Source: DATLMR01 sp964615905
GTDB taxonomy: Bacteria; Acidobacteriota; Blastocatellia; UBA7656
Assembly: GCA_964615905.1 (NCBI GenBank)
Contig: CAZTUB010000016.1
Coordinates: forward strand, 62,001 to 126,000
Length of the DNA stretch: 64,000 bases
Reading direction: 5' to 3'
Shown: positions 49,013 through 57,288 of the stretch, one piece after another
Layout: every line of letters starts with the position of its first letter
Position numbering within the stretch: the first letter of the stretch is position 1
Made by a program: the position numbers and the translations under genes
The notes under the pieces: generated by a model
Databases searched by the model: none
Told to the model about the DNA's origin: nothing
What the model saw: only the letters and a program-made list of their open reading frames with translations

Positions 49013-51169
49013 ATGAATACTGGAAACACCGGCAGAGGTAGCTCGATAGGTCGCAGGACAGGCGGGTTAAATTTCGGCAGGCTAATTATTGCGGCGGGAC
49101 TCGCGGGCTCGTTGATGGCGGTAGAAGCTTTTCCGCTAGCCCTCACCTATTCAGCTCTCGCTACCCAGACAAGACAGGGCAGAAGAGACCCGAAGCGCAC
49201 CTCTACCGAGGCGAGCCAGCCTGCATCCCCACAGGACCTTCTGGCGCGCGCGCGCGCTGCGGCAACGCAGAGAGAGAAGATCGAGTTGCTTGAGCGTGTG
49301 CTGGTCGCGCAGTCGGCAGGACCAGCCGAGACCGAAGCGCGCGACCTGCTCATGCGCGAATACGCTTTGCGGGGCGAGCAGCACCTGCGCGAGGGAAGCC
49401 CTGAGCTGGCGATGAAAGATTTCAAGTCGGTTTTCCGAGTCGCTCCGGCAGATATAAGCGGAAGGGTATTCGAGCAATTTGTCTTTCCGCTGCCGATTGC
49501 GATGAACGCCTTCGGTTACCGCACCGAGTCGGTTGACCTGATGAAATCGTTCGAGCCGCGTTTTACAAACGACATCAACCGCCTTGTGCAGATAGGGTTC
49601 TTTTACGTTCAGATCGAAGCGCCGATTGAAGCGGTCCGCGTGCTTGAGAAGGCCGTCGCGCTCGCGCCCGACGATCATCGCGCGCACAACAGCCTCGGCA
49701 CGGCTTACCTGATAAACCTTCGGCTTGACGACGCGGCGACCGAATTTGAGCGGGCCTTGCAGATAAACCCTCGCGACGAGTTCGCTAACCTCAACCTCGC
49801 GAATATCGCCCGCGCCGTCGGCAATTACGACCGCGCCGTCAACTTTTACCGAAAGCAGATAGAGCTTAAATCCGACGACGCTGAAGCGCACGGCGGGCTA
49901 GCGATTGCGCTGCTCGCTCTCGGTCGTGATGAAGAGGCGGACCGCGAGATAAAGCGAGCGACCAAGCTTGCGCCCGGCGACCATCGCTTCATGACCCAAC
50001 TGGCTTACTTTTACACGAGCCGGAAAAAGCCCGCGCTGGCGCGCCCGCTTATCGAGCGCGCCGCCGTGGTTGACCCACGATATGCGTGGGCGCACATTAC
50101 AAAGGCGAACATTGACCTGCTCGAATCCCGTTATGGCGACGCGCTTGCGACGATGATCAACGCGCAAACCCTCGGCGCTTTTCCGACGCTCACTTTTGAA
50201 GTGGCAAAGATGTTGATGGCGCTCGACGGCTACGACCAGGCCATAGAGGTCATGAATCGCGCTATCACTGTGACAGAAGACGGCGAGTTCGAGACGCTGC
50301 TTGGCGGCGTGGCGCGAGGAAGGTCTGTGCGGCTCGACCTGTTGCTTGAGCGCGAGCGCAGGGCCGCGCTCTTCTTAAACGAGCACCCGACAACCTCGCT
50401 GCAATACCGGCTGGCCGAAGCGCTTGGGAGGATAGACCGCTTTCTCCAGACCGCTGTCGCTGCGCGCAAGCGGACGGCACCCCCCGCGCGCAGACGACCT
50501 TCGACAGCGCGGGCTGGCAGCGATGCGGCCGTTGACGACGATAGCTTGAAGACAGCAACGCGCCCCCGGCGAACATCCGCAGGGACGGCAGCGAGCGCGC
50601 CGCTATCGGCAGGCAAGGACGCCTCCTTGCCGGGAGTGGCCGACCTGATGAAGGCGATAGAGGTTTTCACAACGCTCGACGACGGGCGGCAGGCCTTCCG
50701 TATGGTCTGGGTTTCGCGAAAGCTAACCGACAGCGGGATCGCGCTCGACGCGGCTGAAGGGCTCGCGCGACGCGCGCTTGCCGTCGCAGATTCGGCCACG
50801 GGGCCTGAGGGCTCTATGCGCGACGCGCCGCTGCTTGATCGAGAAGGACGGCGAGCGGTCTTTCTCGGTCGAGCGCACGATGCGCTCGGCTGGGCGTTGT
50901 ACAAAAAAGGCGATCTGCGCGGGGCTATCGATCACCTTTCCCAATCGGTTCAATTTTACCCGCCGAGCGCAGAACGCAAGACCGCCGTGTGGCATCTTGC
51001 GACCGTCACCGAAGAGGCTGGCGAGACCCGCCGCGCGCTTGACCTCTATATCGCAAGCTATGACGCGAGCAATCCTACCGCCGCCGTCCGGCGGTCACAG
51101 ATCGAATCGCTTTACAAGAAGGTGAACGGTTCGCTAGCGGGTCTTGATGAGAAGCTGAAGAATCAATGA
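49013..51169 (+). CDS. Secreted or membrane-bound TPR-repeat protein
   Basis: The 718-residue protein has an N-terminal hydrophobic segment at about 22-50 (LIIAAGLAGSLMAVEAFPLAL) that may be a signal or anchor. TPR units run through about residues 110-420, such as AVALAPDDHRAHNSLGTAYL, LQINPRDEFANLNLANIA and AEAHGGLAIALLALGRDEEA, and more near the end (LGWALYKKGDLRGAIDHL). Between them is a Arg/Ala/Ser-rich stretch (RKRTAPPARRRPS) at about 484-520. It should be a scaffold for protein contacts in the envelope. It is divergent from the TPR-CHAT gene and 14 bases upstream of truB, which it probably shares a transcript with. Confidence 0.8.
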   Translation: MNTGNTGRGSSIGRRTGGLNFGRLIIAAGLAGSLMAVEAFPLALTYSALATQTRQGRRDPKRTSTEASQPASPQDLLARARAAATQREKIELLERVLVAQSAGPAETEARDLLMREYALRGEQHLREGSPELAMKDFKSVFRVAPADISGRVFEQFVFPLPIAMNAFGYRTESVDLMKSFEPRFTNDINRLVQIGFFYVQIEAPIEAVRVLEKAVALAPDDHRAHNSLGTAYLINLRLDDAATEFERALQINPRDEFANLNLANIARAVGNYDRAVNFYRKQIELKSDDAEAHGGLAIALLALGRDEEADREIKRATKLAPGDHRFMTQLAYFYTSRKKPALARPLIERAAVVDPRYAWAHITKANIDLLESRYGDALATMINAQTLGAFPTLTFEVAKMLMALDGYDQAIEVMNRAITVTEDGEFETLLGGVARGRSVRLDLLLERERRAALFLNEHPTTSLQYRLAEALGRIDRFLQTAVAARKRTAPPARRRPSTARAGSDAAVDDDSLKTATRPRRTSAGTAASAPLSAGKDASLPGVADLMKAIEVFTTLDDGRQAFRMVWVSRKLTDSGIALDAAEGLARRALAVADSATGPEGSMRDAPLLDREGRRAVFLGRAHDALGWALYKKGDLRGAIDHLSQSVQFYPPSAERKTAVWHLATVTEEAGETRRALDLYIASYDASNPTAAVRRSQIESLYKKVNGSLAGLDEKLKNQ

Positions 51170-51183
51170 AGTGACTCACCGTA

Positions 51184-52119
51184 ATGGAAGGCTCATTGAT
51201 CGTCGATAAGCCCGAAGGTCTGACCTCGCACGACGTAGTCTCGCGCGTAAGGCGCGCGGCAGGTATGCGCAGGGTAGGCCACGCAGGGACGCTCGACCCG
51301 TTTGCTACGGGCGTGCTGATTGTATGCCTGGGGCGTGCGACGCGGCTTGTTCAATTCCTTGTCCACTTAGAAAAAGAGTACAGAGCGAAGGTTAGGCTTG
51401 GGTACGCGACCAACACGCAGGACCTGACCGGCGAACGCATCACGCCTACTAAATCATCACAGTTGAGCCTCGAACAAGTGCGAAGCGTCGTCGAGAGTTT
51501 CGCCGGTCCACAGCTTCAGCTGCCGCCCATGTTCTCTGCGAAGAAGGTGGCGGGCGAGCGGCTTTATAAAGCTGCGCGGGCGGGGAGAGAGGTCGAGCGA
51601 CAGGCTGTTCCGATAACGATTCATTCGATTGAGATGGTCGAATCGGGCAGCGGGGCGCTCAGCAAGAATGAAGACGGCACGGTCGATTTTGATATGAGCG
51701 TGCGTTGTTCGTCCGGGACTTATATCAGAACGCTCGCGCACGACATCGGCTTACGACTCGGCACAGGCGCGCACCTGGCAGCCTTGCGGCGCACTCGCGT
51801 GGGCGAGGCCGTTATTGACAGGGCAATCGGGCTCGATGAGCTTGAATCGCTTGGAAGGGAATCAGGTCTTGAAAGCCGCTTGATAAGCCCCTCAGAAACG
51901 GTGGGCCATCTGCCGCAGGTCTTTCTTGAGCAGGACCAGCTCGGCTTGATTGCAAACGGGCGCGCGGTAGAGATAGGCGGCGCGGGCGGGCTAGATTTGA
52001 AAGCCGAAAGTCGGCCCGTAAGGATTTCCGACGCGAGCGGCAGGCTTGTTGCGATAGGCGAACTTGACCCTTCGGGCACGACGATAAGGCCCAGGATAGT
52101 GCTTGCGGCTGATGCATGA
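51184..52119 (+). CDS. truB: tRNA pseudouridine-55 synthase
   Basis: The 311-residue enzyme makes pseudouridine 55 in the T-loop of tRNA. It has GSLIVDKPEGLTSHDVVSRVRR at the start and the catalytic Asp in RVGHAGTLDPFATGVL at about 30-45. EKEYRAKVRLGYATNTQDLTGE and CSSGTYIRTLAHDIG follow as in all TruB. The C-terminal part (about 230-311) is the PUA-like end. The ATG follows the TPR stop by 14 bases, with weak ribosome site GTGACTCACC region. Confidence 0.97.
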   Translation: MEGSLIVDKPEGLTSHDVVSRVRRAAGMRRVGHAGTLDPFATGVLIVCLGRATRLVQFLVHLEKEYRAKVRLGYATNTQDLTGERITPTKSSQLSLEQVRSVVESFAGPQLQLPPMFSAKKVAGERLYKAARAGREVERQAVPITIHSIEMVESGSGALSKNEDGTVDFDMSVRCSSGTYIRTLAHDIGLRLGTGAHLAALRRTRVGEAVIDRAIGLDELESLGRESGLESRLISPSETVGHLPQVFLEQDQLGLIANGRAVEIGGAGGLDLKAESRPVRISDASGRLVAIGELDPSGTTIRPRIVLAADA

Positions 52120-52158
52120 GCGCGCAATTTGAATAAGAAATCTACTGCTTGCGCTCTG

Positions 52159-52167
52159 TGCTATAAT
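52159..52167 (+). promoter_or_regulatory. Extended -10 promoter for the prkA operon
   Basis: TGCTATAAT has the TGn extension and a perfect -10. The -35 region is poor. Transcription would begin near 52174 and give a leader of about 320 bases. Confidence 0.6.
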
Positions 52168-52173
52168 GCTGCC

Positions 52174-52493
52174 AGATGAGGTTGGGAAATTGATATTGAA
52201 TGTGCGAGCTAGTTTGACAAGATGCTTCGCTTCACAGTGAGCGAGTTTTAGCGTGCATCCAGTCGAGCCAAGAGCAGCCGGATTTTACCTCCGACTGTGC
52301 GTCCGAAAGGGCGTAGACTGTGTGTCGTCCTAACTCTTTGAGGGAACGAGCGGCGAAGTCTTTTAGCTTATGCTCCCGGCAAGGGGCGGCTTCGTAACTA
52401 TGTCCGCGGGACGGTGCAATCGGCCCGGACGGCTTGTCGTCAGGGTCAGGCTCCCTGCTCCGTGTCAGAGAACCGTGGGACTCGGAGGTAACA
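52174..52493 (+). other. Long untranslated leader before prkA
   Basis: About 320 bases without a supported gene. A local stem forms from CGCTTCAC and GTGAGCG near 52229-52244 with one bulge, and further G/C-rich stretches follow. I do not recognise a known riboswitch. GGAGG at 52484-52488 is the ribosome site of prkA. Confidence 0.45.
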
Positions 52494-54419
52494 ATGGGTG
52501 AGAACAAGTTTAATATCAGCGATATGCTCGAAACGCATCGCCGCGACCGCGAGCGGCTGGCCTGGGAAGGCACTTTCCGAGATTATTTCGAGCTAGTCCT
52601 TCAAAATCCTAATGTATCAAAGCTGTCGCACGCGCGCGTATGCGACATGATCTTGGCTCAGGGCGTAGAGAAGATCAACGAGGGCTCGCGAGACGAGATC
52701 ACTCGCTATAACTTCTTCAGCGACGAACTGTTCGGCATAGAAGGGCCGATCTCTAAGATTGTCGAGTACTTCAAATCCGCTGGCCAGCGGCTTGAAGTTC
52801 GAAAGCGAATACTCCTTTTGATGGGGCCCGTGGGCGGCGGCAAATCGACCATCGTCACCCTGCTCAAGCGCGGGCTTGAGAAGTGGTCGCGCACGGATAA
52901 CGGCGGGGTCTATGCGATAAAAGATTGCCCCATGCACGAGGAGCCGCTCCACTTGATCCCGCCTGAGCTGAGGCCGGAGATCGCACGCCACTACGGCATC
53001 TATATCGAAGGCGAGCTCTGCCCGCAATGCCGGTATAACCTTGAGCACGTCTACAGAGGACGCCACGAAGACGTGCTCGTCCACCGAATAATCTTCTCGG
53101 AAAAAGACCGCATAGGGATCGGGACGTTTGCGCCATCCGACCCGAAATCACAGGACATAACAGAGCTGACCGGCTCGATTGATCTTTCGACAATCGGCGA
53201 GGTAGGGGTCGAGAGCGATCCGCGAGCTTACCGATTTGACGGCGAGCTGAACATAGCCAATCGCGGCCTGATGGAGTTCGTCGAGATGTTGAAGGTTGAC
53301 GAGAAGTTTCTCTACAGCCTGTTGACGCTCTCGCAGGAGCAGAACATAAAGACCGGCCGGTTTGCGATGATCTACGCGGACGAGGCGATTCTATCGCACA
53401 CGAACGAGAACGAGTACAGCGCGTTTGTGGCGAACCGCAAGAGCGAGGCGCTTCAAGACCGCATAATCATGATCAAGGTGCCTTACAACCTGAAGGCCTC
53501 GCAGGAGGAGCGTATTTACGACAAGCTGCTCAAGCAGTCCGAGGCGCTCAGAAGCATCCACATCGCGCCGAACACTTTGAAGATAGCCGCGATGTTCGCC
53601 GTGATGACGAGGCTTGAAGAGCCCAAGCGGGCCAACATCGACATAGTCAAGAAGATGAAGCTCTATGACGGCGAGGATGTCGAAGGCTTCAAGTCCAAGG
53701 ACGTCCGTGAGCTTCAAGAAGACACCGTGCGCGAGGGGATGGACGGCATCAGCCCGCGCTACATCATCAACCGGTTGTCGGGCGCTCTCGTCAAAGACAA
53801 CATCACCTGCATAAACCCCATCGACGCGTTGCGCGCGATCAAAGACGGGTTCGAGCAGCACACTGGCATCTCGTCGGAGCAGCGCGAGCGCTACCTGAAT
53901 CTGATCGCGTCGGCGCGGCGCGAGTATGACGACCTGGCAAAGAATGAAGTGCAGCGCGCCTTCGTCTACTCGTTCGAGGAGATGGCCAAGGGGATATGTG
54001 ACAACTACCTCGATAACGTCGAGGCCTACTGCAACAAGGAGAAGCTCAAAGACCCGATCACGGAAGAAGAGCTTGAGGCCGACGAAAAACTCATGCGCTC
54101 TATCGAAGAGCAGATAGGGATCAGCGAGAACGCGAAGAACACGTTCCGGCAGGAGATACTGATAAGGATTTCAAGCTACGCCCGCAAGGGTAAGCCTTTC
54201 GAGTACCGTTCTCACGAACGGTTGAAAGAGGCCATCGAGAAGAAGATATTCTCGGACTTGAAGGACGTGGTAAAGATCACGACATCGGCAAAGACACCGG
54301 ACGCGGACCAGTTGCGCAGGATCAACGAGGTGATCGACAGGCTTGTCACAGACCACGGCTACTGCACGGTCTGCGCCAACGAATTGTTGACATACGTGGG
54401 CACGCTGCTCTCCAGGTAG
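52494..54419 (+). CDS. prkA: PrkA-type serine protein kinase (AAA+)
   Basis: From ATG 52494, six bases after GGAGG, the protein has 641 residues. The P-loop GPVGGGKS is near residue 112, in ILLLMGPVGGGKSTIVTLL; the AAA+ part also shows QDITELTGSIDLSTIGE and YADEAILSHTNENEY. PrkA proteins phosphorylate partners and respond to starvation; some work as ATP-dependent proteases. The C-terminal part (about 400-641) is helical, as in the family. It leads the three-gene unit with yeaH and spoVR, spaced 87 and 18 bases, a set conserved across many bacteria. Confidence 0.95.
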   Translation: MGENKFNISDMLETHRRDRERLAWEGTFRDYFELVLQNPNVSKLSHARVCDMILAQGVEKINEGSRDEITRYNFFSDELFGIEGPISKIVEYFKSAGQRLEVRKRILLLMGPVGGGKSTIVTLLKRGLEKWSRTDNGGVYAIKDCPMHEEPLHLIPPELRPEIARHYGIYIEGELCPQCRYNLEHVYRGRHEDVLVHRIIFSEKDRIGIGTFAPSDPKSQDITELTGSIDLSTIGEVGVESDPRAYRFDGELNIANRGLMEFVEMLKVDEKFLYSLLTLSQEQNIKTGRFAMIYADEAILSHTNENEYSAFVANRKSEALQDRIIMIKVPYNLKASQEERIYDKLLKQSEALRSIHIAPNTLKIAAMFAVMTRLEEPKRANIDIVKKMKLYDGEDVEGFKSKDVRELQEDTVREGMDGISPRYIINRLSGALVKDNITCINPIDALRAIKDGFEQHTGISSEQRERYLNLIASARREYDDLAKNEVQRAFVYSFEEMAKGICDNYLDNVEAYCNKEKLKDPITEEELEADEKLMRSIEEQIGISENAKNTFRQEILIRISSYARKGKPFEYRSHERLKEAIEKKIFSDLKDVVKITTSAKTPDADQLRRINEVIDRLVTDHGYCTVCANELLTYVGTLLSR

Positions 54420-54506
54420 TCGGAGCGGGCGAGTCTAAACAATCGGGTTCAGATCGACGCCCGCACTCTCCGTCTGGATTGTGCGGGCATACTTTTAGGA
54501 TCAACT

Positions 54507-55670
54507 ATGTCAGTCCAACGAAACGACTGGTCGCTACAGCGCAAGGGCCAGATAGACCAGGAGCGGCACAAGGAGCGCGTCAAGGACGCTATAAAGAAGA
54601 ACCTCGGCTCCATCGTGTCGAACGAGTCGATCATACTGTCCGACGGCAAGCGCGTCGTTAAGGTCCCGATTCGCTCGCTCGACGAGTATAAATTCCGCTT
54701 CGATTACCGAAAGAAGAAGCACGTCGGCACGGGCGACGGCAACACGAGCGTCGGAGACGTGATAGGTCGCGAGGGGCAGCCTGGCCAGGGCACAGGGCAG
54801 GGAGCAGGCGCGGGCGACCAGCCGGGGCAGGACTATTTCGAAGCCGACGTCGATATTGACGAGATCGCAAAGCTGATCTTTGAAGACCTGCACCTCCCCT
54901 ACCTCGAAGACAAGGCAAAGCAGGCCGTCCAGTCGAAGACGACAAAGTTCACAGAGATACGGCGCGCAGGCGTGCTCGCGAATCTCGACAAGCGGCGCAG
55001 CATTCTTGAGAACATCAAGCGCCAGGCGCGGCAGTCCGGCACCGCAAAGATCGGCCCCTTCAAAAGGGAAGACTTGCGGTATAAGACCTGGGAAGAAGAG
55101 GTCAGGTACGAATCGAACGCGGTCGTCATCGCGATGATGGACGTGAGCGGCAGCATGGGCGAGTTCAAAAAGTACATCGCGCGCTCCTTCTATTTCTGGA
55201 TGGTGCGGTTCCTAAAGACGAAGTACGACCAGGTGAAGATCGTCTTTATAAGCCACCACACAGAGGCTAAAGAGGTGACCGAAGAGCAGTTCTTCACGCA
55301 GGGAGAATCGGGCGGAACCGTCGTTTCGTCCGCTTACAAGCTCGCTCTGGATGTGATTGCGGAACGGTTTCCAAAGAGGGACTGGAACATCTACCCGTTC
55401 CATTTCTCTGACGGCGACAACTACTATTCGGACAATGACGAAGCGGTAAAGCTTGCTGACGAGCTGATAACTACCTGCAACCTTTTCGGGTACGGCGAGA
55501 TCGGAGAAGAAGGCGCGTCGAGTTATCGCCGCTCGTCCGGCGCGCTGCTTTCGATCTTCAAGGACAGGCTGAAGAACCAGCAGCGTTTCGTCGGAGTTCG
55601 CATAGACGACAAAGAGGACGTCTATCCCGCGCTCAAGGATTTCTTCGGAAAGCGCGGCGAGAAGGCATAA
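54507..55670 (+). CDS. yeaH: YeaH/YhbH family (DUF444) protein
   Basis: The 387-residue protein starts SVQRNDWSLQRKGQIDQERHKERVKDAI, as in YeaH/YhbH, then has IRSLDEYKFRFDYRKKKHVG and a Gly/Gln-rich run. The VWA-like half holds AMMDVSGSMGEFKKYIARSF with a MIDAS DxSxS near residue 215 and YPFHFSDGDNYYSDN. It works with PrkA under starvation and, in Bacillus, in sporulation; the molecular act is unknown. No sporulation is implied here. Spacing to prkA and spoVR supports one operon. Confidence 0.95.
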   Translation: MSVQRNDWSLQRKGQIDQERHKERVKDAIKKNLGSIVSNESIILSDGKRVVKVPIRSLDEYKFRFDYRKKKHVGTGDGNTSVGDVIGREGQPGQGTGQGAGAGDQPGQDYFEADVDIDEIAKLIFEDLHLPYLEDKAKQAVQSKTTKFTEIRRAGVLANLDKRRSILENIKRQARQSGTAKIGPFKREDLRYKTWEEEVRYESNAVVIAMMDVSGSMGEFKKYIARSFYFWMVRFLKTKYDQVKIVFISHHTEAKEVTEEQFFTQGESGGTVVSSAYKLALDVIAERFPKRDWNIYPFHFSDGDNYYSDNDEAVKLADELITTCNLFGYGEIGEEGASSYRRSSGALLSIFKDRLKNQQRFVGVRIDDKEDVYPALKDFFGKRGEKA

Positions 55671-55688
55671 TGGTTGATCTGGGGGCTT

Positions 55689-57119
55689 ATGGTCGATAAG
55701 GAAGTCAAAGAGCTGAATGAGGCAATCGAGAAGATATGGGACATCGCCACGAATAAGTTCGGGCTCGACCCTTTCCCTGTCCGTTTCGAGATAGTCCCGT
55801 CTTCGGTCATGTACGAAGTCGGCTCTTACGCCCTGCCAGGGAGGTACTCGCACTGGACTTTCGGGAAAGCCTATCACCGTATGAAGATGATGTACGACTT
55901 CGGGCTGTCGAAGATTTACGAGGTCGTCATCAACGCGAACCCTTCTTACGCGTTCCTGCTCGAAACCAATTCTCCCATCCAGAATAAGATGGTGATTGCG
56001 CACGTTTTAGGGCACGTCGATTTCTTTAAGAACAATGTCTACTTTTCGAAGACCAACCGGCGGATGGTCGACGAGGCCGCCATGCATGCGCGGCGCATGG
56101 CCGAGTACGAGTTCAAGTACGGGCGAAAAGTGGTTGAAGAGTTCCTGGATGCGGTCCTCTCTATCGAGGAGCACATCGATCCCAACTTTTTCATAAAGAA
56201 ACAGGGGCGCGGGCTTGATAATGCAAACCCGCCGGAGCGGCGGAAGGTCGAGGGCCGATATGACGACCTGTTGAGCGAAGACGAGCGCGGGTTGAAAGAG
56301 GCCGGTTCAAACGATGCGGACGACGATCAAAAGAATAAGACCAGACAGGGGCTGCCGGAGAAAGACCTTGTCTATTACGTAATGAAGAATTCGCCCACGC
56401 TCGAAGACTGGCAGCGCGACGTCATGTCGATGCTTCATCAAGAGATGGAATATTTCGTGCCGCAGATGCAGACAAAGATCATGAACGAAGGCTGGGCGTC
56501 GATCTGGCACTCGCGCATCATGCGCGAGATGGATTTGCCGACCGTTGACCACCTTGAGTTCGCTGAGCTGCACGCAGGGGTCGTGTCGCCTCACAAGGGG
56601 CAACTCAACCCTTATTACCTGGGATTCAAAATCTTTGAAGACATCGAGAAGCGGTGGAACAATCCGACTGTCGAGGAGCGAGAGCGGCTCGGCCGCCAGC
56701 CGGACCATGGCCGCGAAAAGATGTTTGAAGTGCGCGAGCTTGATAACGACATCTCATTCTTGCGGAACTATCTGACAGAAGAACTGTGCGAAGAACTCGA
56801 TCTATTCGTCTTCGAGCTGGTCGACGAGGAAGAGTGGACCATCACGGAGAAGAGGTGGGAGAAGGTCCGCGACCAGCTTGTCGCTAACATGACAAACTTC
56901 GGTTTCCCGTATATCGAGGTGGTTGACGGCGATTACAACGGCAACCGCGAGCTTTACCTCATGCACCGCTATGAGAAGGTCGAGCTTGATATGAAATATG
57001 CGCGCAAGACGCTTGAGTACATGCACAAGCTCTGGGGGCGGCAGGTCCACCTCGAAACGGTCGTGGATGACGAGCCGGTCGTGATGCATTACGACGGCAA
57101 CGAGCACGACGAAGATTGA
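55689..57119 (+). CDS. spoVR: SpoVR family protein
   Basis: With ATG 55689 the protein has 476 residues; TTG 55674 would add five. Landmarks are FPVRFEIVPSSVMYEVGSYALPGRYSHWTFGKAYHRMKMMYDFG, cut here for length at ILD-like sites, the helix HVLGHVDFFKNN and MNEGWASIWHSRIMREM. The later region has YYLGFKIFEDIEKRW. SpoVR is of unknown biochemical role and always travels with prkA and yeaH; in Bacillus it affects the spore cortex. It ends the operon; a hairpin lies 73 bases downstream. Confidence 0.94.
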   Translation: MVDKEVKELNEAIEKIWDIATNKFGLDPFPVRFEIVPSSVMYEVGSYALPGRYSHWTFGKAYHRMKMMYDFGLSKIYEVVINANPSYAFLLETNSPIQNKMVIAHVLGHVDFFKNNVYFSKTNRRMVDEAAMHARRMAEYEFKYGRKVVEEFLDAVLSIEEHIDPNFFIKKQGRGLDNANPPERRKVEGRYDDLLSEDERGLKEAGSNDADDDQKNKTRQGLPEKDLVYYVMKNSPTLEDWQRDVMSMLHQEMEYFVPQMQTKIMNEGWASIWHSRIMREMDLPTVDHLEFAELHAGVVSPHKGQLNPYYLGFKIFEDIEKRWNNPTVEERERLGRQPDHGREKMFEVRELDNDISFLRNYLTEELCEELDLFVFELVDEEEWTITEKRWEKVRDQLVANMTNFGFPYIEVVDGDYNGNRELYLMHRYEKVELDMKYARKTLEYMHKLWGRQVHLETVVDDEPVVMHYDGNEHDED

Positions 57120-57191
57120 CCCGGAAATCAATTCTCGGACTCTTTCGAAAAAAAACGGCAAGGACTTAAAACAGGGGCGTTCAATCTCTAG

Positions 57192-57251
57192 CGGAGGCGC
57201 TCAAGCCAGAGCACGGGCTGGAGCATTTAAAGTTTATCTTGAGCGCCTCCG
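57192..57251 (+). repeat. Inverted repeat with nested stem between spoVR and VIT/VWA gene
   Basis: CGGAGGCGCTCAAG (57192-57205) pairs fully with CTTGAGCGCCTCCG (57238-57251). Inside the 32-base loop a second short stem, CCAG with CTGG, can form. It may be a terminator or a leader structure of the next gene, whose ATG is 37 bases on. Confidence 0.65.
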
Positions 57252-57288
57252 ACTTATTAATCTAGATAAAAATCTGGAGACCATCAGG

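Noticed and set aside
44481..51169. A CRISPR type III-E or full defence island around the TPR-CHAT gene
   Set aside because: No cas genes, CRISPR repeats, toxins or mobile elements are visible in this stretch.
52174..52493. A known riboswitch in the prkA leader
   Set aside because: I compared it in memory with c-di-GMP and other common riboswitch motifs and found no match.
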